The notes under the pieces were generated by a model. The model ran no database searches. It was not told the origin of the DNA and saw only the letters and a program-made list of their open reading frames with translations. A DNA stretch of 64,000 bases. Origin: Neodiprion pinetum. Lineage: Eukaryota; Arthropoda; Insecta; Hymenoptera; Diprionidae. Position 1 is the stretch's first letter. Every line of letters starts with the position of its first letter. The position numbers were made by a program, and so were the translations under genes. Positions 47,403-59,309 of the stretch are shown one piece after another. The stretch spans positions 17,274,542-17,338,541 of the forward strand of contig NC_060238.1 in assembly GCF_021155775.2 (NCBI RefSeq), written 5' to 3'.

Positions 47403-50400
47403 CTGAAAATTAGAACAGAGTTTTTTTATTTTATACTGTGGCAATGATAATCAGTATTTAAGGAAGTTCAAGGCTGAAAGTCCACAGTTTTCGTTAACTG
47501 TATTACAAAATAGTCGTACATTGAGTATTTATCTAATTAATATATTAGTAACTTAGATGCAGATTTCTATAAAAATGGAAGAGTTTTCAAGTATAAACAG
47601 AAGCTTAGATATCGATGCTTTATTTCGAATCACTTCAAGATCATGAAAAATCAAATATATTCATGCAATTTCACTCTAAGGCAGCTCATTTTTCTCAGAA
47701 GATTATTTTCGACCAATTCACAGGAACAGGTTTTATATCTTTGTCAGTAGTTAATTCAATAGTATTATTCATTGATCACAATTAATATCGATAGAATGTT
47801 GTAAAATTGAATATTCACAATATGAAACACAGCGTTTTAGTGAATTTGAACAATACAGTCTCTTCAAAATGAAACGAGCCATCCTAGAGTAAATTCGAAC
47901 GAATATACTAGGTTTTTAACCATTTTGAAGTGATTTCAAATAAAGCATCGAAATACAAACCGTTGTTTATAATTCCAGTATTTTCAAGTTACATAAGTTT
48001 AAACATATCTTGGTAGATATACTTAGTCGCTTACGAATTTAATAATTTGATTAATACTTAATGTAAGACTATCTTGTATTAACATTAATAAAGAGTTTTT
48101 TTGGGCTAACCAACTTCCTTCATCTTCTAGTAATTGATTTTCATCACTGTTCAACGAAAACGTTGGTTGTAACGAAATTGAAGTGAATTATTTACAAAAC
48201 AGAAAGAAGAAAATACCGTTACACTAAAGCGTTAGTCAGTCAAACTTAATTTGAGCTTCACAATTTCAAAAAATATAAATTGTTCAATCAAGTAAACAGT
48301 TAAAACTACACTTTCGTCCATTATTGAACTGATGTTGAATGAGGAGTGAAACGGTCTTGAAATAAGTTGATTGCATTTAAATTCGGTAATTTGTCACCAT
48401 AAAAATGGTATTTGTGAAAGAATTATACCAGAGCAGAACTGTTTAGTAGTTCTGGCCAACTCAACAAGAATTTACAAACCCAAGGCAGCCTTCATTTGTG
48501 ACATTTTGTCAAATTCTTCATACTATTTCACACAGTTTCAGATATGCCATCAAGTAACAGAAATCATACAGATGTTACGGATTTTCACGTACAGTTATAG
48601 GTCAAGAATAGAGTGTGGTGGAATGCTGGATTTTTCGAGATTTATGGATCATGTCACAATAATAGTGACTAAATAATGCAGCAATATAACGTACTAAGAT
48701 AATCGAAAACTCGATTTGAATAGGAAAAGATGTATTACCTGGGTTAATTGACTGCTAAAGTGGTTGCAGTTTTTGTTCATAAGGTGATAACGATCCCCTC
48801 GGAAATCTTTTCCCAGTTCTACAATAATCCTAGATACATCTTCTTCAGTGAAGTCGGTATAGCCTATTTGTACAGATTGTCTGTGGAATAAAATTAACTG
48901 GCAGTGTTTGTCGTCGCTTACTTCTCATGTTGAAGAAAATTTAAATATCGTATCCCTGTTCAATAGGTTCGTTAAATATTTACCTAAATCTAAATTGTTC
49001 CCCTAACTCTTCTGCTGCTCGTGGTATGATGTTGAATATACCGGAAATTGGTAGAGTGTGTCCGCCGTACGCCCATTCTGAAACAAGTTCATGTATAAAT
49101 TTTGCGATCAAATATCTGTTACAGTGTCTGCAGCATCTTGTTTAAAAAAGCTTATTCCATACTTGGTGAAAATAATTTCTAAGACATTCTACGAAACAAT
49201 AGAAAATCGTAGAAAATAGTTGTTTTTCTTAAATTTTTCATGAAAACGATTAAATATCCCCCACCCCAAACAAAAAAAAATAAATTAACGAAATTACTGA
49301 TAATTGTCTAAAAATAACCCAAATGAAATTAAGTTGACCATCGTTGAAGTTTCGTGGAAGAGATTGAGCTGGTATTCCACAATTTCGATAAAATTATATC
49401 CGTTGCAATGATTGATATAACTACAACTACTGCAGAAACGTAAGTCATTCTGCAAATATTCATAAAGAACCATGAAAATCGAGTAAGATTCTCTTCAAAA
49501 TCTACGATTGTGTTCCAAATTTTCTCAAGAATTGTTGGAATTTCTCGTAGAAAACATTAGGAATTTCTTCACCAAGGATGCTACTTGAAAGAAACTGTTT
49601 TCATATTGTTTTTTTACCCACTGATCGATGATTATCTTATTTTTATTGCGATTCTCTGTGTAAGCAACAATTTTCAAGCGATCCACAATCGCCTCAACGG
49701 TTTTACTTCATGATCGAGTACAGTTTTAAAAAAATACTCGTTCATCTTTCAAGAAAAAGGCATTGTAGGCAAGCGGAAATTTTATTATCAGTAGTCATTT
49801 CATCTCAAGTAGGGTAACTAAGATCCTATAACTTTCCAAACCAATAAAAGGAGTTCCTTTTCTTAATTAAATCTTTTCGTAATTCACTAGGACAAAGACA
49901 ATCCACTGATGTGGTGCAATCACAAACTAGAGGCTCTAAATTATCACGAAAGTTACAACCTATATGGCGGTATTTGGTGTTAATATCTATATTCCGCTTG
50001 TCAGGTGCGACTGAATTCTTAAAAACGGAAAACCTCGAAATGGGAACACAAACTCCTTCAAAATTTCGTATTCTTGGTTTTACTTATCTTCGATACTTGG
50101 GATTTGCATAAAATATCAACTCCATCAAATGGTGCCGGTATTTTCAATTTTTAGTATTTTTGCCAAATGCCCAAATCCGAATTATGAACTCGCTGACTGG
50201 CATACAAAGTAGAGTACAAGACTAAGATGTGCTAGAAAATTTCTCAAACTCCTGACACCATTTAATTAAAGCAATTTATCAGTGCAGGCTTTTCAGCAAC
50301 AAATGACTCCATCGATCTAATCCACATAGTTCACCTTGATCAGCAACTTTAGTTTTCAAATGCAAAACCTTATTTTTTATCGTGTGTGATGGAATATTCA

Positions 50401-51931
50401 ATTCATTTATAATGATAAAAGAATTTTTGACGATTCTACAAAATTATACAGCATTTTTCGGGCATAATGTGCAATTTTAGGATATTACGAGTGTTCGAAA
50501 TATCCGGGTCCTGTTGTGTTATTTCAAGTTTTGTCTTTTTCTCCTGTAGGTTTGAAAAACTGTATTTGCTGGAGTTTCTTCAATTTCCAGAATTTCTTCA
50601 TTTGGCCAGACAATATGTTAATTGACATTGTATTTACCTGTTCCATAAATTTCTACACCCGAGTGAAATACGCCCAAGCCAATGGGAGTCGTGTATTCGT
50701 TGATCCAATACTGTGAAATACAAAAAAGTTTAATTTCCTTGGTAAACATTAATTGAAATAAGTTTTAGAATCAGCATTCAGTTTTGCTGCCCGACTAACA
50801 TGAGATATAAATTGAACACAAATTGTTAACTGTATTAAAATCTTCCAATGTTCGAGTAATTTTTCTGGTAAACTCTGCTGCAAAATCGATCACAACAGAA
50901 AAAAATTCATATTACAGCATATAAAAGTTCAACAATTAGATTCTAGAACATATTTTGATTCTAATTAGACAGGGGGAATTGTAAAAAAATTGATTTTCTA
51001 CAAAGCGTCTTGCAGAACGAACACTTTTGAAAAGCTTCGTCTCAATAATAAACATATTTCTTGAAGAATTCAGGATGTTATTTTAGAAACGGCATAGATC
51101 ATAGACTTGTTTATCGAGATATTTAATACAACGGTAAGAAAATTTGCAATTTCACAAGCAGCTTAGAACAGCAGAGCTAAAGAACCTATGTATACTATCA
51201 GAAACATGGAATTTAATGAATAATGCATTGTGATATTGCCAAGTGGCAAGTTTTTGTACAAAGTACAGTAACACTAATTGCTAAAAATTTGTTAATATGA
51301 ATATTTTGACCAAGAGTATTATGTTATTTATGATTTGTTTAGGAAATTCTTTAATAATTTATATGCAATTCACTTCATCTAAGTAAGCAGAATATTTGAA
51401 TTCAATATTTAACTTTAGCTCAGCCCAGGCAACCGTAATTTATACTACTATATGACAGAGATAAAGTTTAGCCATTTAGTTTACTCGCACCGTGTATCAC
51501 AGAAAATGAAGTCATATTGAAAATAAATTATCATTTCAAACCATAGAATTTCCTACTAATTATTACATTGTATCAAAAGTGGAACACACGATAACCTTTC
51601 AACATGGTATTGAGAATTTCAAATTACTCAAAAACTCTTGTGAATAGTATGACTTAACTGAACAAGAAAACAGTAATTTTAAAATCTAGAAATGGGAAAC
51701 GTTTTTTATCATTCCCAGATTGTCTATAAGAGGAAATATTCATTTTATACGAGGCTATAAGTTTGGTTTTACCTTGGTGTTGCATACGCTTGAGACGCAG
51801 CGATTTTTTATATACCTTTTCACACAAAATTCCTCAACACGGGTGGTGGAAAATACAAAAAAATATATCCACCCCAGTGAATGTTTACTCACCATATCGT
51901 AAACATTTAAAATGATGGGTTCACGCGCCAT
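47226..51931 (-). CDS. DESI2: DESI2-type deSUMOylating / deubiquitinating isopeptidase (5 exons, complete)
   Basis: This PPPDE-superfamily cysteine peptidase removes ubiquitin or SUMO-like modifiers in the cytoplasm. Exons on the minus strand: 51931-51893, 50710-50638, 49077-48984, 48880-48739, 47402-47226. All junctions are GT-AG and in phase. The protein has 174 residues, slightly shorter than the 194 of the human protein, with a shorter tail. It starts MAREPIILNVYDM. The catalytic His29 lies in GVFHSGVEIYG and the nucleophile Cys107 in NKNCNHFSSQL. AYGGH, SGIF and ILCGLEIPGWVNRLAYFSSC are family blocks. The gene converges on MRCK. I chose the ATG at 51931 because it matches the family start and follows a good acceptor (CCTCAG at 51958-51956). 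Confidence 0.96.
47500..48085. mobile_element. Foldback element in DESI2 intron, third copy of the 21.7 kb family
   Basis: Outer arms: TATAAACAGAAGCTTAGATA then TCGATGCTTTATTTCGAATC at about 47592-47632, inverted at about 47930-47980. Inner arms: TCACTCTAAGGCAGCTCATT / GAGCCATCCTAGAGTAAATT. The start ACAAAATAGTCGTACATTGA is shared with 29.71 kb. Confidence 0.7.
48739..48880 (-). CDS. DESI2: DESI2 exon 4: catalytic Cys
   Basis: QSVQIGYTDFTEEDVSRIIV, then ELGKDFRGDRYHLMNKNCNH. It carries the nucleophilic cysteine in KNCNHFS. The acceptor is TTCCACAG and the donor CAG/GTAATA. Confidence 0.97.
48984..49077 (-). CDS. DESI2: DESI2 exon 3
   Basis: EWAYGGHTLPISGIFNIIPR then AAEELGEQFRF. It matches the FAYGGH...SGIFEI block of the family. 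The donor is TTTAG/GTAAAT. Confidence 0.96.
49078..50637 (-). other. DESI2 intron, no gene
   Basis: AT-rich sequence. Short open frames such as 49911-50111 (plus) lack any motif. Confidence 0.5.
50638..50710 (-). CDS. DESI2: DESI2 exon 2: catalytic His
   Basis: It encodes YWINEYTTPIGLGVFHSGVE and then IYGT. It carries the catalytic histidine. The acceptor is TATTTCACAG and the donor ACAG/GTAAAT. Confidence 0.96.
50711..51892 (-). other. DESI2 intron, no feature recognised
   Basis: 1.2 kb AT-rich intron between the first two coding exons. Nothing else was seen. Confidence 0.5.
51893..51931 (-). CDS. DESI2: DESI2 exon 1 (coding)
   Basis: MAREPIILNVYDM, 13 codons, donor ATG/GTGAGT. The frame is also open upstream with other Met codons, but a likely splice acceptor 24 bases before this ATG makes it the natural start. 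Confidence 0.93.
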
Positions 51932-53065
51932 CTTTGGAATAAGTTCTTCACTGTCCTGAGGATAGCCTAGACAGCTTGGAAAGGAGAGATTACAGCCAAG
52001 ACCTGACGGAAACATCATAGAGAGATACTTGTAGCTGGTGAGGCCAATTTGCGCTACCTAATTTCCAGCTCACACCTAACAAGCAGATACAAATTCTAAT
52101 CAGCATTGACTAAATCTGTACGTACTTAGGACAACAGAAGAAAAATAATATAAAATACTTTGTGAGCCTGAAGTTTGTAATGTCAGTGAAGCAATGGATT
52201 TTTAGGAAGGGACGTTATTTCGCTACTTTAGGATTCTCAAAAATTTAATGGACCTCAATACAGCATTTGACATACTCATATTTTTCAACCTCAACTACTT
52301 TAAAGTTATTCTGTAATAAGAAAATATTTACCAAAATATCTACAAACATGGCATGGCACTTCGCATTTAATAAAGTGACTATTCTATTTATTACAGGGTA
52401 TAAACACTTCATGCTAGTAAATGCCGAACGAATACATGGGCAAAGAATAATGCTGTATTCGATTTACATCTTCTCATTACAGGGAAGTACGAAACGATAA
52501 GTAAATAGATGAACGATCATTAAAATACACTGGTGACTATGCAATTGCTGAATATTCACCCAAACTAAATAAGGTGCGATAATGATGCTTCAACAATGAT
52601 TCCATTTTCTTTATCGTGGTTGAAATTTGCAACGTTAATGTAGTGAAACATTATTGAGAAAAAAATTGTTATTTCAGAATTTGAGGATTTATTGAAATGC
52701 AGTTGACTATAATAAAGCAAAATATGCTGACATTTTTCAAACTCAGCTCCATCAAAATCATCCTAACGTTGTAGAACAATGTTGTTTATATTTTTATTAA
52801 CAATGTTTCGGTACATTAATGCTGATAGCTTAAATCTCGTGATTCCTTACAGCTTTGGAATTTTTAAGAACAATGTCGAAATACTTAGATTTTGTTCGTC
52901 GTTTATTTAGAGGTTATATTCTGAGAACAAAGGATTCTACATAGCTGAGTTTAAAATCGGTTGGGCGGGAAGCTGACTATATTCATGTTTACAGGAATTA
53001 CGATTGTGATTGTGTATAAGCCTAGATGAACGATGCATGTAATGTACATGTTACTAAAAATTTAC

Positions 53066-53130
53066 CTCCTTCGAAAAAGGAAACGACCATTCACCGCAAT
53101 CTTCCGTACATATCGCAGTTCGTTGGTACC
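53066..53130 (-). other. DESI2: Candidate DESI2 5' non-coding exon
   Basis: A consensus-like minus-strand donor AGGAG/GTAAAT lies at 53066. Upstream sequence is richer in G+C (AAGATTGCGGTGAATGGTCG) than its surroundings. It would join the acceptor at 51956, giving a short 5' UTR before the ATG. The upstream edge is arbitrary. This is inference only. Confidence 0.3.
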
Positions 53131-53299
53131 TCTTTTTTGTTATTTACGTCTATTTATAGATTTTCTTTTTTAGCCATATATCATGTGAATTGAGTAATAT
53201 TATTTTACGTACAATATTGTTATTGCTGTTAATTTTATTCAGCGTTCAATTTATTTTGCGTTTATTTATTCGTACGTTTTCTTTCATTAAATGTGTTAA

Positions 53300-53840
53300 G
53301 ATCGTATGATTTGTTTACACCGAGTAATAGAGCTGCGAGACGTCAACAGCTGCGATCCTCTGTAACTTCTCAATTAGGATTTCACCGTCCGTACGATAAT
53401 ACTTCGGCAATACATACGTATGCCTGAGGCACGATCTGAAAATTAACCTCGAAAATTTTTGACAGCGCGAAAAAGTGTCCAACAATAGAGTTTGGTATCA
53501 GTTAATTAACAGCATTTCTGCTGTTTTTTGTCGTCTTATTTTTGTTCGTCATAAATTCAATTCTGTTTGCTTATTCATGACCATTGTACATTACGTACAT
53601 CACACTTTTAGTACGTATTTCAATTTTTCATAACATTGGCAATTGAATCACAGGTGAAGGTTTACCGTTGTTACATACAATTGTTGTTACTTAATACCGA
53701 AGAACACTGGGGCTATTGCAGCTATCGCGAGCAGAGAAACAGCAGAAATGAGCAGAGAGATTCGTCATGGCATTCTTGTAAATACGTTGAAAATTTTGCC
53801 CACGCCATCTATCATCATGGAATTCAACTATGTTCATTAG
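53300..53840. promoter_or_regulatory. Possible DESI2 promoter region
   Basis: Mixed composition with several CpGs (GAGACGTCAACAGCTGCGAT, TCACCGTCCGTACGATAATA), upstream of the candidate non-coding exon on the minus strand. No TATA box in a convincing position. Weak support. Confidence 0.25.
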
Positions 53841-53847
53841 AATAGGA

Positions 53848-54308
53848 CACGGAGTAGTAGGAAGGAGACAACACTCTGCGATAAAACTTGTCCCCAGTTT
53901 TCAGGTAACGTAAGAGGAATTATCTAAATGCGATTTGAGCGCCTCTTACGGAAAAAAGTGAAATTTTCGCTATAAAATGTAATAAAAAGGGCGACAATCG
54001 TAACCTATAAGCCTCCGTTTTATAAACATATTCCGTAAATTCGTAAAATACGCATCTGAAGTGACTAAAAAACAGTAAACACCGAGTGATTGCTTTTCTA
54101 ATCTCAACCGACATTAAATCCGAGGTAAAGGTTTGCAAACGGCGAATCGTGAGATCATATGGGGAAGGGGGTGAGTGCGCTATACGGGCTTACACCGCAA
54201 GAGGCGCTTAAATCGCACCTTGACAATTCTTCTTACGTTGCCCTAAAAACTGGGCCAGCTTTTGAGCCAAGTGCTGCTCGAGTGTTGTCTCCTTCCTACT
54301 ACTCCGTG
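53848..54308. mobile_element. MITE, 461 bp, 8-bp target duplication
   Basis: The ends CACGGAGTAGTAGGAAGGAG... and their exact inverse match for 29 bp. Imperfect pairing continues for about 100 bp per arm (CAGTTTT...AACGTAAGA...GCGATTTGAGCGCCTCTT). The direct repeat GAATAGGA flanks it at 53840-53847 and 54309-54316, an exact 8-bp target duplication. Eight-base duplications fit hAT, P or Merlin-type transposases. There is no transposase inside, so it was mobilised in trans. Confidence 0.92.
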
Positions 54309-54316
54309 GAATAGGA

Positions 54317-54940
54317 TAGAGTCTTAGAGCATATAGTACTAGAGGTATACCATGCGGTCAGCCTCGTGATGAGAGAACAAGGTATATACTCGGCATACTC
54401 CGTCTCTCTCTGCAATTGATTGGCTGAGAGGAAACGTATCGGTAAATCTGGCCTAGAGCAAGAGAGACAGATTATAACGGGACATGTACATTTCTCTCTC
54501 ACTCTTACGGACGATGGTAGCTCAGGTGCTAGCACAGAGTCCCTCGAGTCTACGCAAGGAGGTCTTGCGTTTGCTGCTCTGTTGTTCGGGTCACGATTCT
54601 GGTAAATGAACTTCATGCAGCAAAAACTTCCTCTGGAAGTGCTAGTAACGTTCAGCGAATTGCTGTTGCTGCTACTACTTTTTGTTGCCCATGAAATCCT
54701 AGCCTTAAGCGCCCCTGGTGGGAAATTTTGTTTAAAAAAGAGATAGAAACACGTCATAGAGTGTTGGGTACGGAGAATATATTTTTCTTATTATATTTAT
54801 CTGACCAAGCAACAGTTTCTTTCCTTGGTTCATTACATCAATTAATCGTTATCGTTAACGTGTTTGAATACAAGAACTTAACCTCTCATTGTGGCATTCC
54901 ATTCGCGTACGGAACAAACTTCTATAGACACAAAGCATAG
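54317..54940. other. G+C-elevated intergenic block
   Basis: It includes a CCAAT-type box (TTGATTGGCTGAGAGG, 54415) and GCGCCCCTGGTGGGAAA at about 54709. The minus-strand open frame 54757-54299 (152 codons) is Ser/Cys/Arg-rich and shows no known domain. Promoter or open-chromatin DNA is as likely as a gene. Confidence 0.35.
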
Positions 54941-56440
54941 TATGGAACGTATAAAAGAAGGGCGCTCTCTAACGGGCGGCCACGGTGTAAGAATAATAGG
55001 TGTTCCAGCTGCCCCATCCCGACAATGATGAGGTTTGTTATTATTTTTGCATAATTCGTTTCACGCCCACGAGAGGGCTACGGAACTGTCGGACCATTGT
55101 AAACAATAATGGCGGAACACAGTGTTCGAACACGTATCTTCAAAATCATACACATTTTATATTTGTTGTGCCTTACGATTTTACATCTTGGGGTGAACCC
55201 AATTTGTATTGCAATTTAAACTAAGTATGTCAATATTGCGGTATTCGATATTATATTTTTTTTGTGACCAGCCTATTTGAGCTATGAAATGGTATATAAT
55301 CTATATTGCAGAAATTTTTTGGGATTATCCGGCAAGCGAGCGCTGCTAATGACCACCCTACGTTTCCCTCATTTTTACAATTTTATAAATTAATATGAAT
55401 ATATCAACTGTTGAAACCCCCAAAATTTGGAAATTGTACAGTGCAAGAAGAAACTCACAAGCCTTTAGCTTCATTAGCAGATTACCCAATAATTTTTAGA
55501 AAGAATACTGCACATATTTCAAAACATTTGCAAGAATTAAATACGAAGATGTTGTCAGGTTTGACCATGATTATGCATCAGCTTCGGTTGTGAATTGCAT
55601 AATATATTATGTGACTGTGGCGATTTGCGTGGCCCTTGATAGAACTACCAAATTAGCCTCAAAATAACATTCTCTCGCACCACCGTAAAATTGGGGTAGT
55701 TTCGAGTCTGTATACAGGACCGCGGCCCTATCACGCCGGCGATGTTGGAGTTCCTGGACCCGTCTATGCGATAATGATTAGATTCATATGACACAAATAG
55801 GTACGCGTGCTGTCTCAAACATAGAGATATGGTCTCAAAATAAGATACGCAGACGAATTACGACTGAAGTTATAAGTAAATAAGATAGGTGTACACACAA
55901 ATAAAATTAAACTGTTCAGTATTGCGAGATAGACCGGTTGGATCACCGTATATATGTATATACATCTCAAGTCAGCTTTTATATCGAAATGCTAACGAGT
56001 TTTTAAAAAAAAAATTTCACCTCGAATGGATTCTGGAACTCGACAGTAACGAATTTCCCCATTTATTATTAGAACATCTCTTCATTTCTCTATTTCTCTG
56101 CGTCTCAGCCTATTTCGACACCGTTACTAAGACGCGGGATATAATTACATTATACCGTCACAGAACTACAAATAATAATCCAAACAATATAAAGATACTA
56201 TATCGTTTTTCACCTGTTAAGTGTGCATTATAAAACGAATCTTGATAACAAATTTGAACATCTGGATTTGTAAAAATAAAATTTGTGAAATAAACAAATA
56301 GGTATTAACAGGCAAATTGCGGAACAAAACATTTAGGCTATAAAGCTTACAAACTTTTCAATCCAGACTCGCAATCTAAAAACGTCAAAGGTTCGTGGAA
56401 GTCAAATGTAATTCAGATCATGCAGCATAAGATGGTTAAA
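54941..56440. other. Intergenic DNA, no gene recognised
   Basis: G+C-richer spots occur at 54960-55110 and 55710-55770 (GGACCGCGGCCCTATCACGC). No convincing coding exon was found on either strand. Confidence 0.4.
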
Positions 56441-57000
56441 TGAAATTTTTGTAATAATGCAGAGATTGCGACGGCGCGTAGACATCGAGTGCGTTTATCC
56501 CTGGATGCTGGAGCTTGGACCGTGACAGCAACCCCTTCCTTCTTGTTAAGAGCCAGAGGGGCGCAGTCGCGAGTCCCTAGCCGTAGTCTAGAGGGGCGGA
56601 GTCCTTGAATTTCGCCAATAACAGATCGCGTTGCTGTTTAGGAAGCTCCCCAAATATCTTGTACGACGAAAACGCGAGACATGAGAGTATAGCTTGGTTT
56701 AGTCCGCTCTTTCTCGCTGTTCGGTATCTTGGGGCGTGGGCCCGATAATATATTCCACCGAGGTTGCAAAACATCATTTACCCGATAATTGCGATCAAAG
56801 TATTCTTTCCCAATTTCGCGATAAATCACATCACGGTTTAATCTGAAGGTCAGTGACGTCGCGTTACGTTATCTTTTTCACATAGTCGAATTTATCCCAC
56901 AACACATTTGTCTCTGAAGACATTCGTGCTCAGTGCAGCTAAACGTTTCCAATTGACCGGGAAGCGAGATTCAAGTTTAGATTTTATACGTCTGTATAAC
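56441..57000. promoter_or_regulatory. CpG-rich, promoter-like patch
   Basis: A local rise in G+C and CpG. Two near-copies AGAGGGGCGCAGTC (56551) and AGAGGGGCGGAGTC (56591) contain a GC box, followed by CGCCAATAAC (inverted-type CCAAT). Minus-strand frames here (56829-56577) have no recognised domain. It could be the promoter or first exon of a gene outside the window. Confidence 0.35.
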
Positions 57001-59000
57001 GCTTGTACGGATGCCGTCTGATGTTTATTAAATAAGTGCTCAGCTTTCAACACCGAGTGATACTGTGCGACGTCCTTTCATATTATATCGTCGTTCAACT
57101 CTTGAGATTGGATAACGTTTGTGCTTTACCTACGATCAACATCCACTGTCGTCCATGGTGATACAACGGGAAAATGAACATCATTTTATGGGGATTCTTC
57201 ATGGTTTACACTCACATTTGAAGGTGGGATTGTATACCTTTCTACGTAATCCCACAGAGGAGCCAAAGAAATCTTGTTTTAAAAATATTTTCAGACTTTT
57301 TTAGTTAAAATATTTTATGAAACGTGCTTGAAATGTTTCAAAACCGTACGGCAACTGCAACGGCCTCGCAGTCATAACAAAATTCCTCAAATACCTCAAT
57401 CTTCTCGAAATACTTTAACTGAAACGTTGTTACGGATGTTGGAAAGATTTTTGAAACATACAGTATACTTTATACAATGTGGGATAAGTGCATCGGATGC
57501 AAGATACAATATGATAAACTGATACAAGGGTCTTGGAATCAATTAAAATTATGAAATTGCTTGAAGTAACACTATGAATTTGGGTGAAACATCTTTCTAT
57601 CTAATTGTAATTCAGCACGGCACAGCGCATAAGGACAGTGATAAAATAGTTCCCTACTGAAAATGTTCATGCGTTAAATCATAAAATGTTTTGAAAGAAT
57701 TTAACTTTTTGTAAATTCTATAAAATATGCAAGAAATCGCATGATAAATTAAAAAAACAAGAATCATCAAATATACTAGATCAAAAATCATACACTTTGC
57801 TGTATAGTTGCTTAAAAACTATACAAAATTGACCATCGAATTCTTTCAGAACATTTTATGATTTAATACGTGAAAATTTTTTTTAGGGTCGTAGACACCG
57901 TACATATTGTCGAAGGAGTTTATCTATCGTCCAATCCTTATCATATGATACGTCGCAATTGTAATATTTCTTTGCATTAAACAGGTTTTTTCTCCAAAAT
58001 TGAATTTCTCCATATTTTTCAGTGATAACATTTCGATCATATAACCTAGAATTCAACCTACATTACAATATAAGAGTAACCCCTTTTATACATTCATTTG
58101 TAACAGCTCTCTGAGTGTTGTGATTTAATTGCTGCGTAATTGATCCGAAACAGTGCAAACGTCAATTGCATTAAGTCAAGAACGATGTGAAAAGATATAT
58201 ACTATAATAAGTCGAATTTCATACAGAGGTATACAATATTTTTGTGTCCCCGGTAACGTGTTGCTGAATTATATGCATTATTTATAATTCAAATTACGGT
58301 GCTGTTAATTGTTCGACACATGTTATATATTCAAGTCAATATTGGCACAGATTCAAGAGAAATATTCCAATTAATTAAATGCAGAAAGAAATTCATTTGT
58401 TCTTACAATATATTTTTAAGGATAGGATAGATATTTCATAATAAGCAATACATTCCGTTGTCGTATACGATCAGTCATAAACACTACAATAATACAACAT
58501 CTTAATCTAAAATTAGAAATATCATCCTTGAATACATGTTTAAAAGTATACCGTAGCATGCAAAATGTCATATACGTATATTATATCTATATTTGACGTC
58601 AATTGTGTTCGCTGGACTTCCGGTAGCCGCACCACGCAAAAGACATCCCCGATATATATAGGGTGTTCCGTGATTGACGCATAGTAAGCTCACAGCAGTG
58701 ATGTACATGAAAACTGAGTCTACTAAGAAACATGCGAATGAAATTTGTCCATCACTTATTATACCGGCGAAGCAATATGATACGACCAAGCAATTTAGGC
58801 ATTTATCCAATAGGTCAATAAAATTTTTCATTACCTCCGATTGTCTCAAAATTTGAAAATCGCGGATTCTTGAAATCACTGATTACGGTTCTGAATTTTA
58901 AATTTGGAAAGCATTCAAAATGGAAGATGAAATATGGTGCTATTGAAATACGTCTGAGAGCTAGTTATACAATCTATATGCTAAACATGATACATTATTG
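57001..59000. other. Intergenic DNA with degraded repeats
   Basis: Mostly AT-rich. At 58655-58690 the sequence TATAGGGTGTTCCGTGATTG looks like a transposon or SINE end. At 58850-58930 CACTGATTACGGTTCTGAAT continues the 20.4 kb repeat family. No gene was recognised. Confidence 0.4.
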
Positions 59001-59001
59001 A

Positions 59002-59135
59002 TGGAGCACCGTAGCTCAGATGCTGGAGTGCAAGTTTAATATTACGTAGGGTATGGGGTCGATACCTCACGGCGTCGACGTATGTTTTACTTTTCAATTC
59101 CCCCATATTGTCACCAATTTAAGTAGGTATAATTA
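59002..59135 (+). mobile_element. tRNA-like SINE head
   Basis: GTAGCTCAGATGCTGGAG (59011) fits a pol III A box, and GGGTCGATACC (59056) fits a B box about 44 bases later. GGAGCACCG before and CACGGCGTCG after could form an acceptor-like pair only weakly, so it is not a functional tRNA gene. An unrelated AT-rich body follows, as in SINEs. Its 3' end is not defined. Confidence 0.6.
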
Positions 59136-59309
59136 TATATGAATAATTTATATCCCCGTGTAGTTAAGTGTAAAACTACATCGATCAACATTAAATTGCA
59201 CTAACGCAGATTTCATTGCATCTGGGGAAATCTAATTAGCTGCACGTAGATCTATCTAAAAATTTATATCTGCGTACATCTTGCGCGTTAGATCTACGTA
59301 GATATAAAA

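Noticed and set aside
51932..52018. In-frame upstream Met codons extending the DESI2 N-terminus
   Set aside because: The family protein begins at the MAREP-like position, and a good splice acceptor lies between the upstream Met codons and this ATG.
54299..54757. 152-codon minus-strand open frame
   Set aside because: Ser/Cys-rich without a known domain; G+C-elevated DNA makes stop codons rarer. Kept only as a composition note.
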